Assembly: GCA_039024315.1 (NCBI GenBank)
Contig: JBCCQN010000150.1
Coordinates: 1-20,010, forward strand
Direction of reading: 5' to 3'
Length of the DNA: 20,010 bases
DNA from: JBCAWW01 sp039024315
GTDB taxonomy: Bacteria > Bacteroidota > Bacteroidia > J057
Shown: in pieces, positions 7,411 to 13,656 of the stretch
Layout of the letters: the number at the start of each line of letters is the position of its first letter
Numbering within the stretch: the first letter of the stretch is position 1
The notes under the pieces: model-generated
Told to the model about the DNA's origin: nothing
Seen by the model: only the letters and a program-made list of their open reading frames with translations
Database searches by the model: none
Position numbers and translations under genes: made by a program

Positions 7411-7478
7411 CCTCTGACAAATCAAAACTTCAATAAATCAACAATTCCTACACATTTTTTATTAAATTCGCCTCGTGA

Positions 7479-7509
7479 TTGTATTATTATCACCGAACGA
7501 GGACTTTTG
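7479..7509 (+). promoter_or_regulatory. Candidate promoter for the aminotransferase
   Basis: TTG (7479-7481), 20 bases, then GACTTTTG (7502-7509), one mismatch from TAnnTTTG. The start codon lies 19 bases further on. A 6-bp inverted repeat, CCTCGT/ACGAGG (7471-7476 and 7497-7502), brackets the spacer. Confidence 0.35.
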
Positions 7510-7527
7510 CTAACAATTTTATAAAAC

Positions 7528-8739
7528 ATGGCCTTTTCTAACGTCATTACTTCCCTAGAGCCCTCCGCAACGCTCAGCATCGCCAAAAAAGTGCGTGAAT
7601 TGCGTGAGGCCGGTCGCGATGTTATCGGACTGACCCTTGGAGAACCAGATTTTGACACCCCTCAACACATTAGAGATGCAGCCAAACAGGCTTTGGATGA
7701 TGGATATACCCATTATCCTCCAGTCAATGGCTATCCCGCTCTCAGAGAGGCAATTGTTGACAAATTGAAACGTGATAATGGCCTTGTTTACTCACCTAAT
7801 CAAGTAGTCGTTTCTAACGGCGCTAAGCAGTCGGTTTATAATATTGTCCTTTCCCTCGTCAATCCTGGCGATGAAGTAGTATTAGTAGCGCCTTATTGGG
7901 TTACCTATGCTGCGGTCGTGCACTTGGCCCAAGGTACTTCTAAAGTGATCCAGACAGGGATCGAATCAGCCTATAAGGTTACACCGGAGCAGTTGGATGA
8001 GGCGCTCAATGAAAATACGAAACTCTTCATGTTCAATACGCCTTCCAATCCTACTGGGAGCATGTATAGTAAGGAAGAGTTAGATGCTTTGGTCGAGGTA
8101 CTCGAACGCTACCCCAATTGCTACATCATGTCGGATGAGATCTACGAATTGATTACTTATGACATGGAGCACGTGAGCCTAGGCACTTATGCAAGTATTT
8201 TTGACCGTGTGATTACGGTTAATGGCTTTTCTAAAGGCTACGCCATGACAGGCTGGCGGCTCGGATATATCGCTGGTCCAACGGATGTGGTCAAGCTGAC
8301 CGAAAAACTCCAAGGTCAGTGTACATCTGGCGCCAATGCTTTTGCCCAGATGGGAGCCGTGGCGGCGCTTACGGGTACTCAAGCGCCTGTCGCCGAAATG
8401 AAAGCAGAGTTTCGCAAGCGTCGCGATCTGATGTTTGACCAACTCAAAGCAATCGAGGGCGTAGACGTCATCATGCCTAATGGCGCCTTTTACTTTTATC
8501 CTGATCTCAAAAACTTCGTTGGTCGCAAAACGCCTTCAGGAGAAGTATTAGCCGATATTTCGTCTCTCTGTCTCTATTTGATCGAGTCTGAAGGACTCGC
8601 CTTGGTACCCGGCAATGCCTTTGGTACTAAGACCCATGTACGCATTTCCTACGCCTACGCTCAAGAAACCCTCAATGATGGGGTTGAGCGCTTAGGTAGA
8701 GCATTAGCTAGTTTGACTCCGGTTGGCGCTAGCGTATAA
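7528..8739 (+). CDS. aspC: PLP-dependent class I aminotransferase (aspartate aminotransferase type)
   Basis: 403 aa, matching the 390-400 aa of subgroup Ib aspartate aminotransferases. Visible fold-type I features: LGEPDFDTP near the N-terminus (39-45), PPVNGYPALREAI (64-76), substrate and PLP residues in NTPSNPTG (170-177, Asn174), the pyridine-binding Asp203 in MSDEIYE, Schiff-base Lys236 in FSKGYAMTGWR, phosphate-binding Arg244, and the carboxylate-binding Arg372 in HVRISYA. It should transfer an amino group between aspartate or a related amino acid and 2-oxoglutarate in the cytoplasm. Arogenate, prephenate or glutamate specificities in the same subgroup cannot be excluded. The start is supported by the conserved-looking opening (MAFSNVITSLEPSATLSI). 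It appears monocistronic: a strong terminator follows 25 bp after the stop. Confidence 0.93.
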   Translation: MAFSNVITSLEPSATLSIAKKVRELREAGRDVIGLTLGEPDFDTPQHIRDAAKQALDDGYTHYPPVNGYPALREAIVDKLKRDNGLVYSPNQVVVSNGAKQSVYNIVLSLVNPGDEVVLVAPYWVTYAAVVHLAQGTSKVIQTGIESAYKVTPEQLDEALNENTKLFMFNTPSNPTGSMYSKEELDALVEVLERYPNCYIMSDEIYELITYDMEHVSLGTYASIFDRVITVNGFSKGYAMTGWRLGYIAGPTDVVKLTEKLQGQCTSGANAFAQMGAVAALTGTQAPVAEMKAEFRKRRDLMFDQLKAIEGVDVIMPNGAFYFYPDLKNFVGRKTPSGEVLADISSLCLYLIESEGLALVPGNAFGTKTHVRISYAYAQETLNDGVERLGRALASLTPVGASV

Positions 8740-8764
8740 GAGTCTATCTATACACACACTACTG

Positions 8765-8798
8765 GTCCGCACTGACTTTATTGTCAGGCGGACTTTTT
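8765..8798 (+). terminator. Rho-independent terminator after the aminotransferase gene
   Basis: GTCCGC-A-CTGAC (8765-8776), loop TTTATT, GTCAG-GCGGAC (8783-8793), then TTTTT. This gives an 11-bp stem with a single bulged A and a direct T tail. It ends transcription of the aminotransferase and lies upstream of the heptose kinase start, implying separate transcription. Confidence 0.88.
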
Positions 8799-8831
8799 GT
8801 TTGGGGGATGATCTTTGCCCAAATTTACGGT

Positions 8832-9800
8832 ATGGACGTAGCTGATTTTCTCAAGGCCGCAGCGGGCAAAAAAATATTGGTAGTCGGAGATCTGATGATC
8901 GATCGCTACCTCTGGGGAAAAGTGGATCGCATTTCGCCAGAAGCCCCCGTACCCGTAGTGGCCGTCCAAAAGGAGGAAAATCGGCTTGGAGGTGCCGCCA
9001 ATGTGGCCCTTAATCTACAATCTCTACGAGCCGATGTGAGCTTAGCCGGTTTGGTCGGACAGGACGAAATGGGAAGCGTTCTCCGAAGGGAAATGGAAAA
9101 AATAGGCTTTTCCCAAGACTTGGTTTTGGGCTTAGATTCGCGGCGTACAACGGTCAAAACGCGTATCCTTGGCAATCATCAGCAGATGATCAGAGTAGAT
9201 AAGGAAGATACTTTTGCCCCCACCGCCACCGAGACGACGCACTGGCAAAAAGCACTGGTAGATCGTATCTCGGCTCAAGACGCGATCATTTTGCAAGACT
9301 ATGACAAAGGCTGTCTTTTTCCCACCTTGATCAATCTGATCATTCAAGAAGCCCAAAATGCGGCTGTCCCCGTTTTGGTAGACCCTAAACGGGAACACTT
9401 CTTCGCTTATGCTGACTGTACCCTATTCAAACCCAACCTGCGTGAACTCAATGAAGGGCTAGGAACAAATCTGAGTAATCATGACCTAGAGGCGATGCAA
9501 GCAGCTATTTTGCGTTTACGAAAGCAGATGCCTCATCAACATACGGTCCTTACTTTGAGCGAGAATGGGATGTTATATGTGGACCCCTTCGGGGAACGCC
9601 ACCACATAGCCGCTCATGCTCGGCAGATCTCTGATGTGTCAGGGGCCGGCGATACTGTAATCAGTATGCTAGGATTGGGCTTTGCCTCCATGGCAAGCCC
9701 AATCGATAGTGTCCAAATCGCCAATCTTGCTGGCGGGCTGGTCTGTGAAGAGGTGGGGGTAGTCCCAATTCGTGCGGATCGATTAATGCGGGCAAAGTAG
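8832..9800 (+). CDS. hldA: D-glycero-beta-D-manno-heptose-7-phosphate kinase-like (RfaE1/HldA type)
   Basis: 322 aa. A PfkB-family sugar kinase closest in pattern to the kinase half of HldE. The opening KKILVVGDLMIDRYLWGKVD (13-32) and ISPEAPVPVV (34-43) are characteristic of heptose kinases. GGAANVA follows at 53-59, then QDYDKG (155-160), DPKREHF (184-190) and the C-terminal PfkB signature DVSGAGDT with anion hole and catalytic base Asp274. The reaction would be ATP-dependent C1 phosphorylation of heptose 7-phosphate for ADP-heptose and lipopolysaccharide core synthesis. The nucleotidyltransferase half of bifunctional HldE (about 475 aa) is absent, so this is the one-domain form and needs an HldC partner elsewhere. 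ATG at 8832 is chosen because longer readings would begin inside the terminator hairpin. A broader PfkB sugar-kinase role is the alternative. Confidence 0.88.
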   Translation: MDVADFLKAAAGKKILVVGDLMIDRYLWGKVDRISPEAPVPVVAVQKEENRLGGAANVALNLQSLRADVSLAGLVGQDEMGSVLRREMEKIGFSQDLVLGLDSRRTTVKTRILGNHQQMIRVDKEDTFAPTATETTHWQKALVDRISAQDAIILQDYDKGCLFPTLINLIIQEAQNAAVPVLVDPKREHFFAYADCTLFKPNLRELNEGLGTNLSNHDLEAMQAAILRLRKQMPHQHTVLTLSENGMLYVDPFGERHHIAAHARQISDVSGAGDTVISMLGLGFASMASPIDSVQIANLAGGLVCEEVGVVPIRADRLMRAK

Positions 9801-9831
9801 TTAGTATCGAGTATTAAGTATTAAGTAGAAA
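9797..9831 (+). repeat. Heptad repeat array, left arm
   Basis: Five consecutive 7-bp units from the heptose kinase stop codon on: GTAGTTA, GTATCGA, GTATTAA, GTATTAA, GTAGAAA. The same heptads occur inverted at 9895-9915, so the two arms flank the terminator-like hairpin at 9846. Confidence 0.7.
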
Positions 9832-9845
9832 GATAACTATCGGAG

Positions 9846-9866
9846 AGGACCAAAGTGGTTCTTTTC
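9846..9866 (+). terminator. Candidate terminator after the heptose kinase
   Basis: AGGACCA (9846-9852), loop AAG, TGGTTCT (9856-9862) with one G-T wobble, then TTTC. Extra wobble pairs can lengthen the stem. It lies in the gap between convergent genes. Confidence 0.5.
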
Positions 9867-9894
9867 AATTGTCCTGCTTCATTATACGCTTGTC

Positions 9895-9915
9895 TAAATA
9901 CTCTGTACTCAATAC
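9895..9915 (-). repeat. Heptad repeat array, right arm (inverted)
   Basis: On the minus strand: GTATTGA, GTACAGA, GTATTTA. The first unit overlaps the last codons and TGA stop of the HYR-repeat T9SS gene (9909-9911). Confidence 0.65.
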
Positions 9916-12584
9916 TTCACAATCTGGACGCTCCTAGAGTATCCTTCTTGCTGGATCCGTAGGATATACATGCCTTCCGGCAGATCCTTCATCTCCAGTT
10001 GGGTTTGCAAGTGGTCTGTTGTCTTTAGTTTGGTCTTGCGATATAGCAATTGGCCGAGTGGGTTGAGGATTTCGATACCAATCTCCCCAAAACCAAGGCT
10101 GTACCAATCTACGGTGAGCTGATCCTCAACAGGGTTTGGATAGACTTGTAGGCGTAAGCTAGCCGCCAATGGATCTTCGATAGCGTTAACGCCTTGGACC
10201 GTGATGCTAGCTTCACAGCTATCAATATTTCCGTTGTTATCAGTCGCTATTAGCATAATTATCTGAGTACCTATGTCCGCTACGCCAAAGGTATCTTGAC
10301 TCAAACTGAGGTTTAGTATGCCGCAAGCATCAGTAGAACCATTGTCCACCATTGTAGGATCAATCACTGCCTGCCCACTACTATCGAGCATGATGCTTAG
10401 GTCTTGGCAAACTACTAGTGGTGCGATAGTATCAACAACACTCACAATCGCCACACAAGTATCTAAGGCACCTAGGCTATCAGCTACGATCAGAGAGATC
10501 AGATTTGGACCAATATCGGCACAATTAAAGCTATCTTGGTCAATACTCAATTGCGGGCTACCAACATTGACAGTAGAACCGCCATCTAGGTCAGCAGCAC
10601 TAATGACAGCCTGCCCCATTTCGTCTAGGTAAACGGTTAAATCTTGACAAACGGCCACAGGAGGGAGGGTATTAGTTACCGTTACCGTCGCAATACAGCT
10701 ATCTACATTACCGGCAATGTCAGTTACATAAAGGGTAACGGGATTTTGGCCAATATTGGCTGCGCTAAAGTTGCTTTGACTCAGACTGTAGCTCGCGATG
10801 CCACAATTATCCGAACTGCCGTTGTCTATTTGACTAGGTACGATAGCAGCCATCCCACTGGTATCGAGGGAGACCGTAAAGTCATTACAAACTACATTGG
10901 GAGGGCTAACATCCTGCACGATGACCGCTTGACTAAGCGAGATTTGGTTGCCATTACCGTCGTCAAAAGTCCAGTTGATGGTAAAGGTACCTTGAGTATT
11001 ATAAACCAAAGGGTCATTGGTAATGCCCGTGATAGTACCGGTACAGTTGTCAGTAGTGCTGACGAGAGGGACATTAACGCTACATTCACCCATCAGGGTG
11101 GGGAGAGTCACACTATCTGGTGGGACATTATCACCCACGAGGATTTGTTGTTGAGAGAAGGATTGACATGCGTCATTGAGCAAATAAGTGATGGTATAGA
11201 GCCCAGGGCTGATAGAGTTTAAATCCAATTCTCCTGTGGCGGGATTAACGTTCCCCGAAGGGGTCACACTAAAAACACCCCCGCTAAGCCCAGTAATGAT
11301 GGCCGATGGATTGATGCCATTGGGACAGGCACTCGTCGGATAGCTAAAAGAAGCGTCAGCGACACCGCTGATATAAATACTTTGACTGCTGCTATTGGGG
11401 CAGTCTCCAGCCGTTTGATAAGTGATATTGTAGGTGTTGCCAAGGGAGACCGTTGAGAGGAAGAGTTCACCAGTGAAAGCATCAATACTAGCCCCTTGAT
11501 CTACGGTAAAACTTCCGCCAGCCTGTCCAGTAATGCTTGGGATAGGGTTAAAATCAAAGACACAAATCGTATCTATAAGCGTGAAACTAGCATCATCTAA
11601 AGCCTGAACAAAGACAGATTGGGTAGACTGGTCGGGGCAGGGACCATTGGTGTTATAAGTTATCTGATAGCTACTACCAGCCATCGTGGATAACAGATCT
11701 AGTTCTCCTGTCAGCGAGTTTATGCTTGCGCCATTGTTTACACTAAAGCTCCCTCCCGTCAAACCGCTGATCACGGCTGTTGGGTTAGCCGCATTGATAC
11801 AGATGGTATCGGCAATGCTAAAGCTAGCATCGTCATCATTAAAAATCTGAATCGTCAGGCTCACTACGGCTGGACAAGCAGTACCCGCTCCAACGGTATA
11901 AGTTACTTGATAAGAGGTACCAGAGGTAGTGCTATTAAGATCCAAAATTCCCGTCACCGGATCAATACTTGCCCCTCCATCTACGCTGAAGGCTCCCCCC
12001 AAATCACCCGTAATGATCGCTTGAGGATTAAATCCACTTTGACAAGCACTGGCCGGAAATAGAAAACCTGCATCAAAAGGAGAATTACAGTTTGAGACCG
12101 TAACCGAACCTTGGACAACCGTGGGAGTGATCAGGTTTGAGCCATCTGAATAGCCCAAAGCGGTAACCGAACTATTCATCAAAACCGGGTAAACGCCTGG
12201 TATTGCGGTCGCTTTGATTTCAAATCGTATGCGCATAACCTCACTACTATCAGCGAGGGTAGTCGAACCACCGGAAAAATCCACCCAAGTAAAGGTAGCA
12301 CCGTCAAGGGGGATCAGCCCTTGTCCCGGTTGGCCAAATATATTGTTGATCCCTGATGTTGGACTACTCCAGTCGATAAAATCTAGAGCCGCACTATCCC
12401 AACGCACCGTCCCCTGATAACCACTGATTTGGATAAAATCTTCAACCTTGACGGAGATGGATACGGTATCTCCAGCTAGCCCTACCTCATCTCCCAAGAT
12501 GAAGCCCATAAGCTGAGCATTGAGGGATTGCGTCCCCAATATCAAGCAAAACAATGCCAAGGTGGAGAGAATTTTTGTTTTCAT
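9909..12584 (-). CDS. T9SS-secreted protein with cohesin-like domain and HYR-like repeats
   Basis: 891 aa from ATG at 12584. The signal peptide is MKTKILSTLALFCLILGTQSLNAQ. Residues 25-165 resemble a cohesin/carbohydrate-associated beta-sandwich (GLAGDTVSISVKVEDF, YQGTVRWDSAALDF). Four about 80-residue repeats follow at 169-483, each with a Cys-containing first strand, an ItGlxGGxFSV turn, 'GxLdL' and 'YxItY'. Residues 484-800 are HYR-like (immunoglobulin-like) repeats; the last three begin PPNVVCNDFTV, PPVAVCQDLTV and APLVVCQDLSI and end in DSC or DTC. Residues 806-891 are a T9SS type A sorting domain (LQVYPNPVEDQLTV, LPEGMYILRI, IVKY). Likely an extended surface or secreted adhesin; no catalytic motif is visible. 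The nearby longer start at 12620 would put 12 polar residues before the signal peptide, so it was not chosen; AAGGA lies just before 12584. Confidence 0.88.
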   Translation of the reverse strand: MKTKILSTLALFCLILGTQSLNAQLMGFILGDEVGLAGDTVSISVKVEDFIQISGYQGTVRWDSAALDFIDWSSPTSGINNIFGQPGQGLIPLDGATFTWVDFSGGSTTLADSSEVMRIRFEIKATAIPGVYPVLMNSSVTALGYSDGSNLITPTVVQGSVTVSNCNSPFDAGFLFPASACQSGFNPQAIITGDLGGAFSVDGGASIDPVTGILDLNSTTSGTSYQVTYTVGAGTACPAVVSLTIQIFNDDDASFSIADTICINAANPTAVISGLTGGSFSVNNGASINSLTGELDLLSTMAGSSYQITYNTNGPCPDQSTQSVFVQALDDASFTLIDTICVFDFNPIPSITGQAGGSFTVDQGASIDAFTGELFLSTVSLGNTYNITYQTAGDCPNSSSQSIYISGVADASFSYPTSACPNGINPSAIITGLSGGVFSVTPSGNVNPATGELDLNSISPGLYTITYLLNDACQSFSQQQILVGDNVPPDSVTLPTLMGECSVNVPLVSTTDNCTGTITGITNDPLVYNTQGTFTINWTFDDGNGNQISLSQAVIVQDVSPPNVVCNDFTVSLDTSGMAAIVPSQIDNGSSDNCGIASYSLSQSNFSAANIGQNPVTLYVTDIAGNVDSCIATVTVTNTLPPVAVCQDLTVYLDEMGQAVISAADLDGGSTVNVGSPQLSIDQDSFNCADIGPNLISLIVADSLGALDTCVAIVSVVDTIAPLVVCQDLSIMLDSSGQAVIDPTMVDNGSTDACGILNLSLSQDTFGVADIGTQIIMLIATDNNGNIDSCEASITVQGVNAIEDPLAASLRLQVYPNPVEDQLTVDWYSLGFGEIGIEILNPLGQLLYRKTKLKTTDHLQTQLEMKDLPEGMYILRIQQEGYSRSVQIVKY

Positions 12585-12655
12585 GATCCTTGTTTTTATT
12601 TGGTGATAGAGATGAATCATTATAGATGTTATTGTCTATTGATTATTCATCTCCT

Positions 12656-12687
12656 GAAAGATACCAGCCCTCCTTGCTCCTACCAAA
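12656..12687 (-). promoter_or_regulatory. Candidate promoter of the HYR-repeat T9SS gene
   Basis: Minus strand: TTTG (12687-12684), 20 bases, TATCTTTC (12663-12656), one mismatch from TAnnTTTG. The predicted start is near 12650, leaving a 5' leader of about 65 nt. The direct repeats lie 5 bp upstream of the TTTG box. Confidence 0.45.
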
Positions 12688-12692
12688 GATCA

Positions 12693-12731
12693 ATTATCAA
12701 ACGGTTGGGAACATTATCAAACGGTCGGGAA
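12693..12731 (-). promoter_or_regulatory. Tandem direct-repeat operator candidate
   Basis: Two 19-bp copies at 12693-12711 and 12713-12731 differ at one base, period 20 bp. On the minus strand each contains ACCGTTTGA. This matches 7 of 9 positions of the ACVGTTNAG half-site of LytTR-type response regulators (AgrA/ComE). Two half-sites about two helical turns apart, just upstream of a promoter, are the arrangement expected for activator binding. Confidence 0.5.
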
Positions 12732-12901
12732 TCTCCTTTTTGTAGGCCGCATTTCCAAGGGTCAAAAGTAATAGTAGTAGTATTTATTTTTCAGTAGTAA
12801 GACAATAGCATTCAGGCTAAAAATCGCTCTAGGAATGTTTTATAGGTCATTTTGCTTGATCCACAATATCCCAGTAAGCGAGGATCTTTGAGGCTATACT
12901 T

Positions 12902-12915
12902 CTGAAAGCTTTCAG
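12902..12915. repeat. Palindrome of the GAAAGCTTTC family
   Basis: CTGAAAGCTTTCAG, perfectly palindromic. A relative at 18170-18187 replaces the outer T-A pair by C-G, keeping symmetry. Confidence 0.65.
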
Positions 12916-12918
12916 GAG

Positions 12919-12957
12919 GCGGAACGCTTATCCTTGGCGTTTTGCGCAGCAAAAAGC
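12919..12957. repeat. GNA-triloop hairpin repeats, half copy D and copy G
   Basis: On the minus strand 12931-12919 reads ATAAGCGTTCCGC, the left half of the repeat only. On the plus strand GCGTT (12937-12941) is followed by TTGC-GCA-GCAA (12942-12952), a full hairpin with a GCA triloop. Confidence 0.6.
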
Positions 12958-13013
12958 AATAGCGATTTGAGATACAGAGTAGAAAATGTTCAGCAAAGAA
13001 AGGTGAGGTCTCG

Positions 13014-13078
13014 CTGAACCGTATAGCCAAGTTTGCCTCAGTCTCAATACTGAATCCTATTGTCTCAGTACTTAAAAT
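13014..13078 (+). repeat. 65-bp dispersed repeat, copy 1
   Basis: Starts CTGAACC and ends AGTACTTAAAAT. It aligns without gaps to 18216-18280 with 10 mismatches (about 85% identity). Its right half has 7-bp periodicity (TCAATAC at 13044, TCAGTAC at 13065). It overlaps the stop codon of the dCTP deaminase gene. Confidence 0.8.
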
Positions 13079-13608
13079 TTATTTTTCCACATCATGGATT
13101 CGACAGGTCGATCTGTTCGTTTGACGTACTTTGCGTTTTCTTTACGATTATAGGCGTTGATTACTTCCCCATCTACTTCGAAGTAGATCAATTGACCGAC
13201 GGGCATGCCTGGATAGACACGCACAGGCTGTACAACGGTAATTTCGAGGGTCCAAGTGTTGCAAAAACCTACGTCTCCTTTACCCGCGGTGGCGTGAATA
13301 TGAATCCCCAATCGTCCAATGGAACTTTTGCCTTCAAGAAAAGGGACCTGAGCATGGGTTTCGGTGTATTCCTCCGTGACGCCCAAATAGAGCGTATTGG
13401 GTTGTAAGACATAGCCTTCTACCCCCATTTCGATCTCTACAATCTGATTGTGCTTACGAGCGTCTATCTCGCGATCTTTGTAAACTGCGAGGTATTTACC
13501 CAAATGTACGTCATAACTATTACTTCCGAGGCATTCTCTACGAAAGGGTTCGATGACAATGTTTTTCTTTTCTATCTCAGCAAGGATTTTCGCATCAGAT
13601 AAGATCAT
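13072..13608 (-). CDS. dcd: dCTP deaminase
   Basis: 178 aa, a normal length for Dcd. It deaminates dCTP to dUTP, which dUTPase turns into dUMP for thymidylate synthesis; trimeric cytoplasmic enzyme of the Dcd/dUTPase fold. Seen here: MILSDAKI opening, NSYDVHLGKY (30-39), VTEEYTETHAQVPFLEGKSS (77-96) with the EGKSS nucleotide-binding motif, IHATAGKGDVGF (104-115), and catalytic Glu122 in NTWTLEI, equivalent to the active-site Glu of the E. coli enzyme. PVRVYPGMPVGQLIYFE follows at 128-144. Whether it is also a dUTPase, as in some bifunctional homologues, cannot be decided. It lies 42 bp downstream of the histidine kinase on the same strand but has its own -7-like box; no functional link to the kinase is evident. 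Confidence 0.95.
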   Translation of the reverse strand: MILSDAKILAEIEKKNIVIEPFRRECLGSNSYDVHLGKYLAVYKDREIDARKHNQIVEIEMGVEGYVLQPNTLYLGVTEEYTETHAQVPFLEGKSSIGRLGIHIHATAGKGDVGFCNTWTLEITVVQPVRVYPGMPVGQLIYFEVDGEVINAYNRKENAKYVKRTDRPVESMMWKNKF

Positions 13609-13631
13609 ACGGATTGGCCTAAGGGGTTATC

Positions 13632-13656
13632 AATTAGCTCGCAAAGGTAGCTAATT
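13632..13656 (-). promoter_or_regulatory. Inverted repeat bracketing a -7 box upstream of dcd
   Basis: AATTAGCT (13632-13639) and AGCTAATT (13649-13656) are perfect inverted arms. On the minus strand TACCTTTG (13649-13642), a full match to TAnnTTTG, lies between them, about 30 nt before the dcd start. No good -33 TTG lies at normal distance, so initiation may need an activator. The right arm overlaps the kinase stop codon. Confidence 0.45.

Larger units (their letters stand above)
12621..13071. other. 451-bp gene-free region with regulatory and repeat elements
   Basis: No convincing coding sequence. It holds, from left to right, a candidate minus-strand promoter (12656-12687), two 19-bp direct repeats (12693-12731), an isolated minus-strand -7 match TACTTTTG (12763-12770), and a composite of palindrome, hairpin and heptad repeats (12902-13078). 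The rest is AT-rich and featureless. Confidence 0.7.

Noticed and set aside
8781..8831. Longer N-terminus of the heptose kinase (TTG start at 8781)
   Set aside because: The start would lie inside the loop of a strong terminator, and the extra 17 residues do not resemble the family; ATG 8832 fits.
9076..9091. GCGTTCTCCGAAGG inside the heptose kinase gene, identical to the core of hairpin copy E
   Set aside because: The stem is imperfect (GGGA instead of GGAG) and a 15-base match between two places in 20 kb can occur by chance; it encodes ordinary family sequence.
10644..11222. 192-codon plus-strand open frame opposite the HYR-repeat gene
   Set aside because: It lies entirely within a well-supported gene on the other strand and has no recognisable domain; a codon-bias shadow.
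12585..12620. Longer start of the HYR-repeat T9SS protein (ATG at 12620)
   Set aside because: It would place 12 polar residues before a standard signal peptide that begins at 12584.
12763..12770. Perfect minus-strand -7 box TACTTTTG as the main promoter of the HYR-repeat gene
   Set aside because: No TTG lies at 17-23 bp upstream, and it would place the direct repeats in the leader; the 12656-12687 pair is a better fit.
12812..13030. 72-codon minus-strand open frame in the 451-bp gap
   Set aside because: It runs through the palindrome, hairpin and heptad repeats, and its translation has no protein-like pattern.
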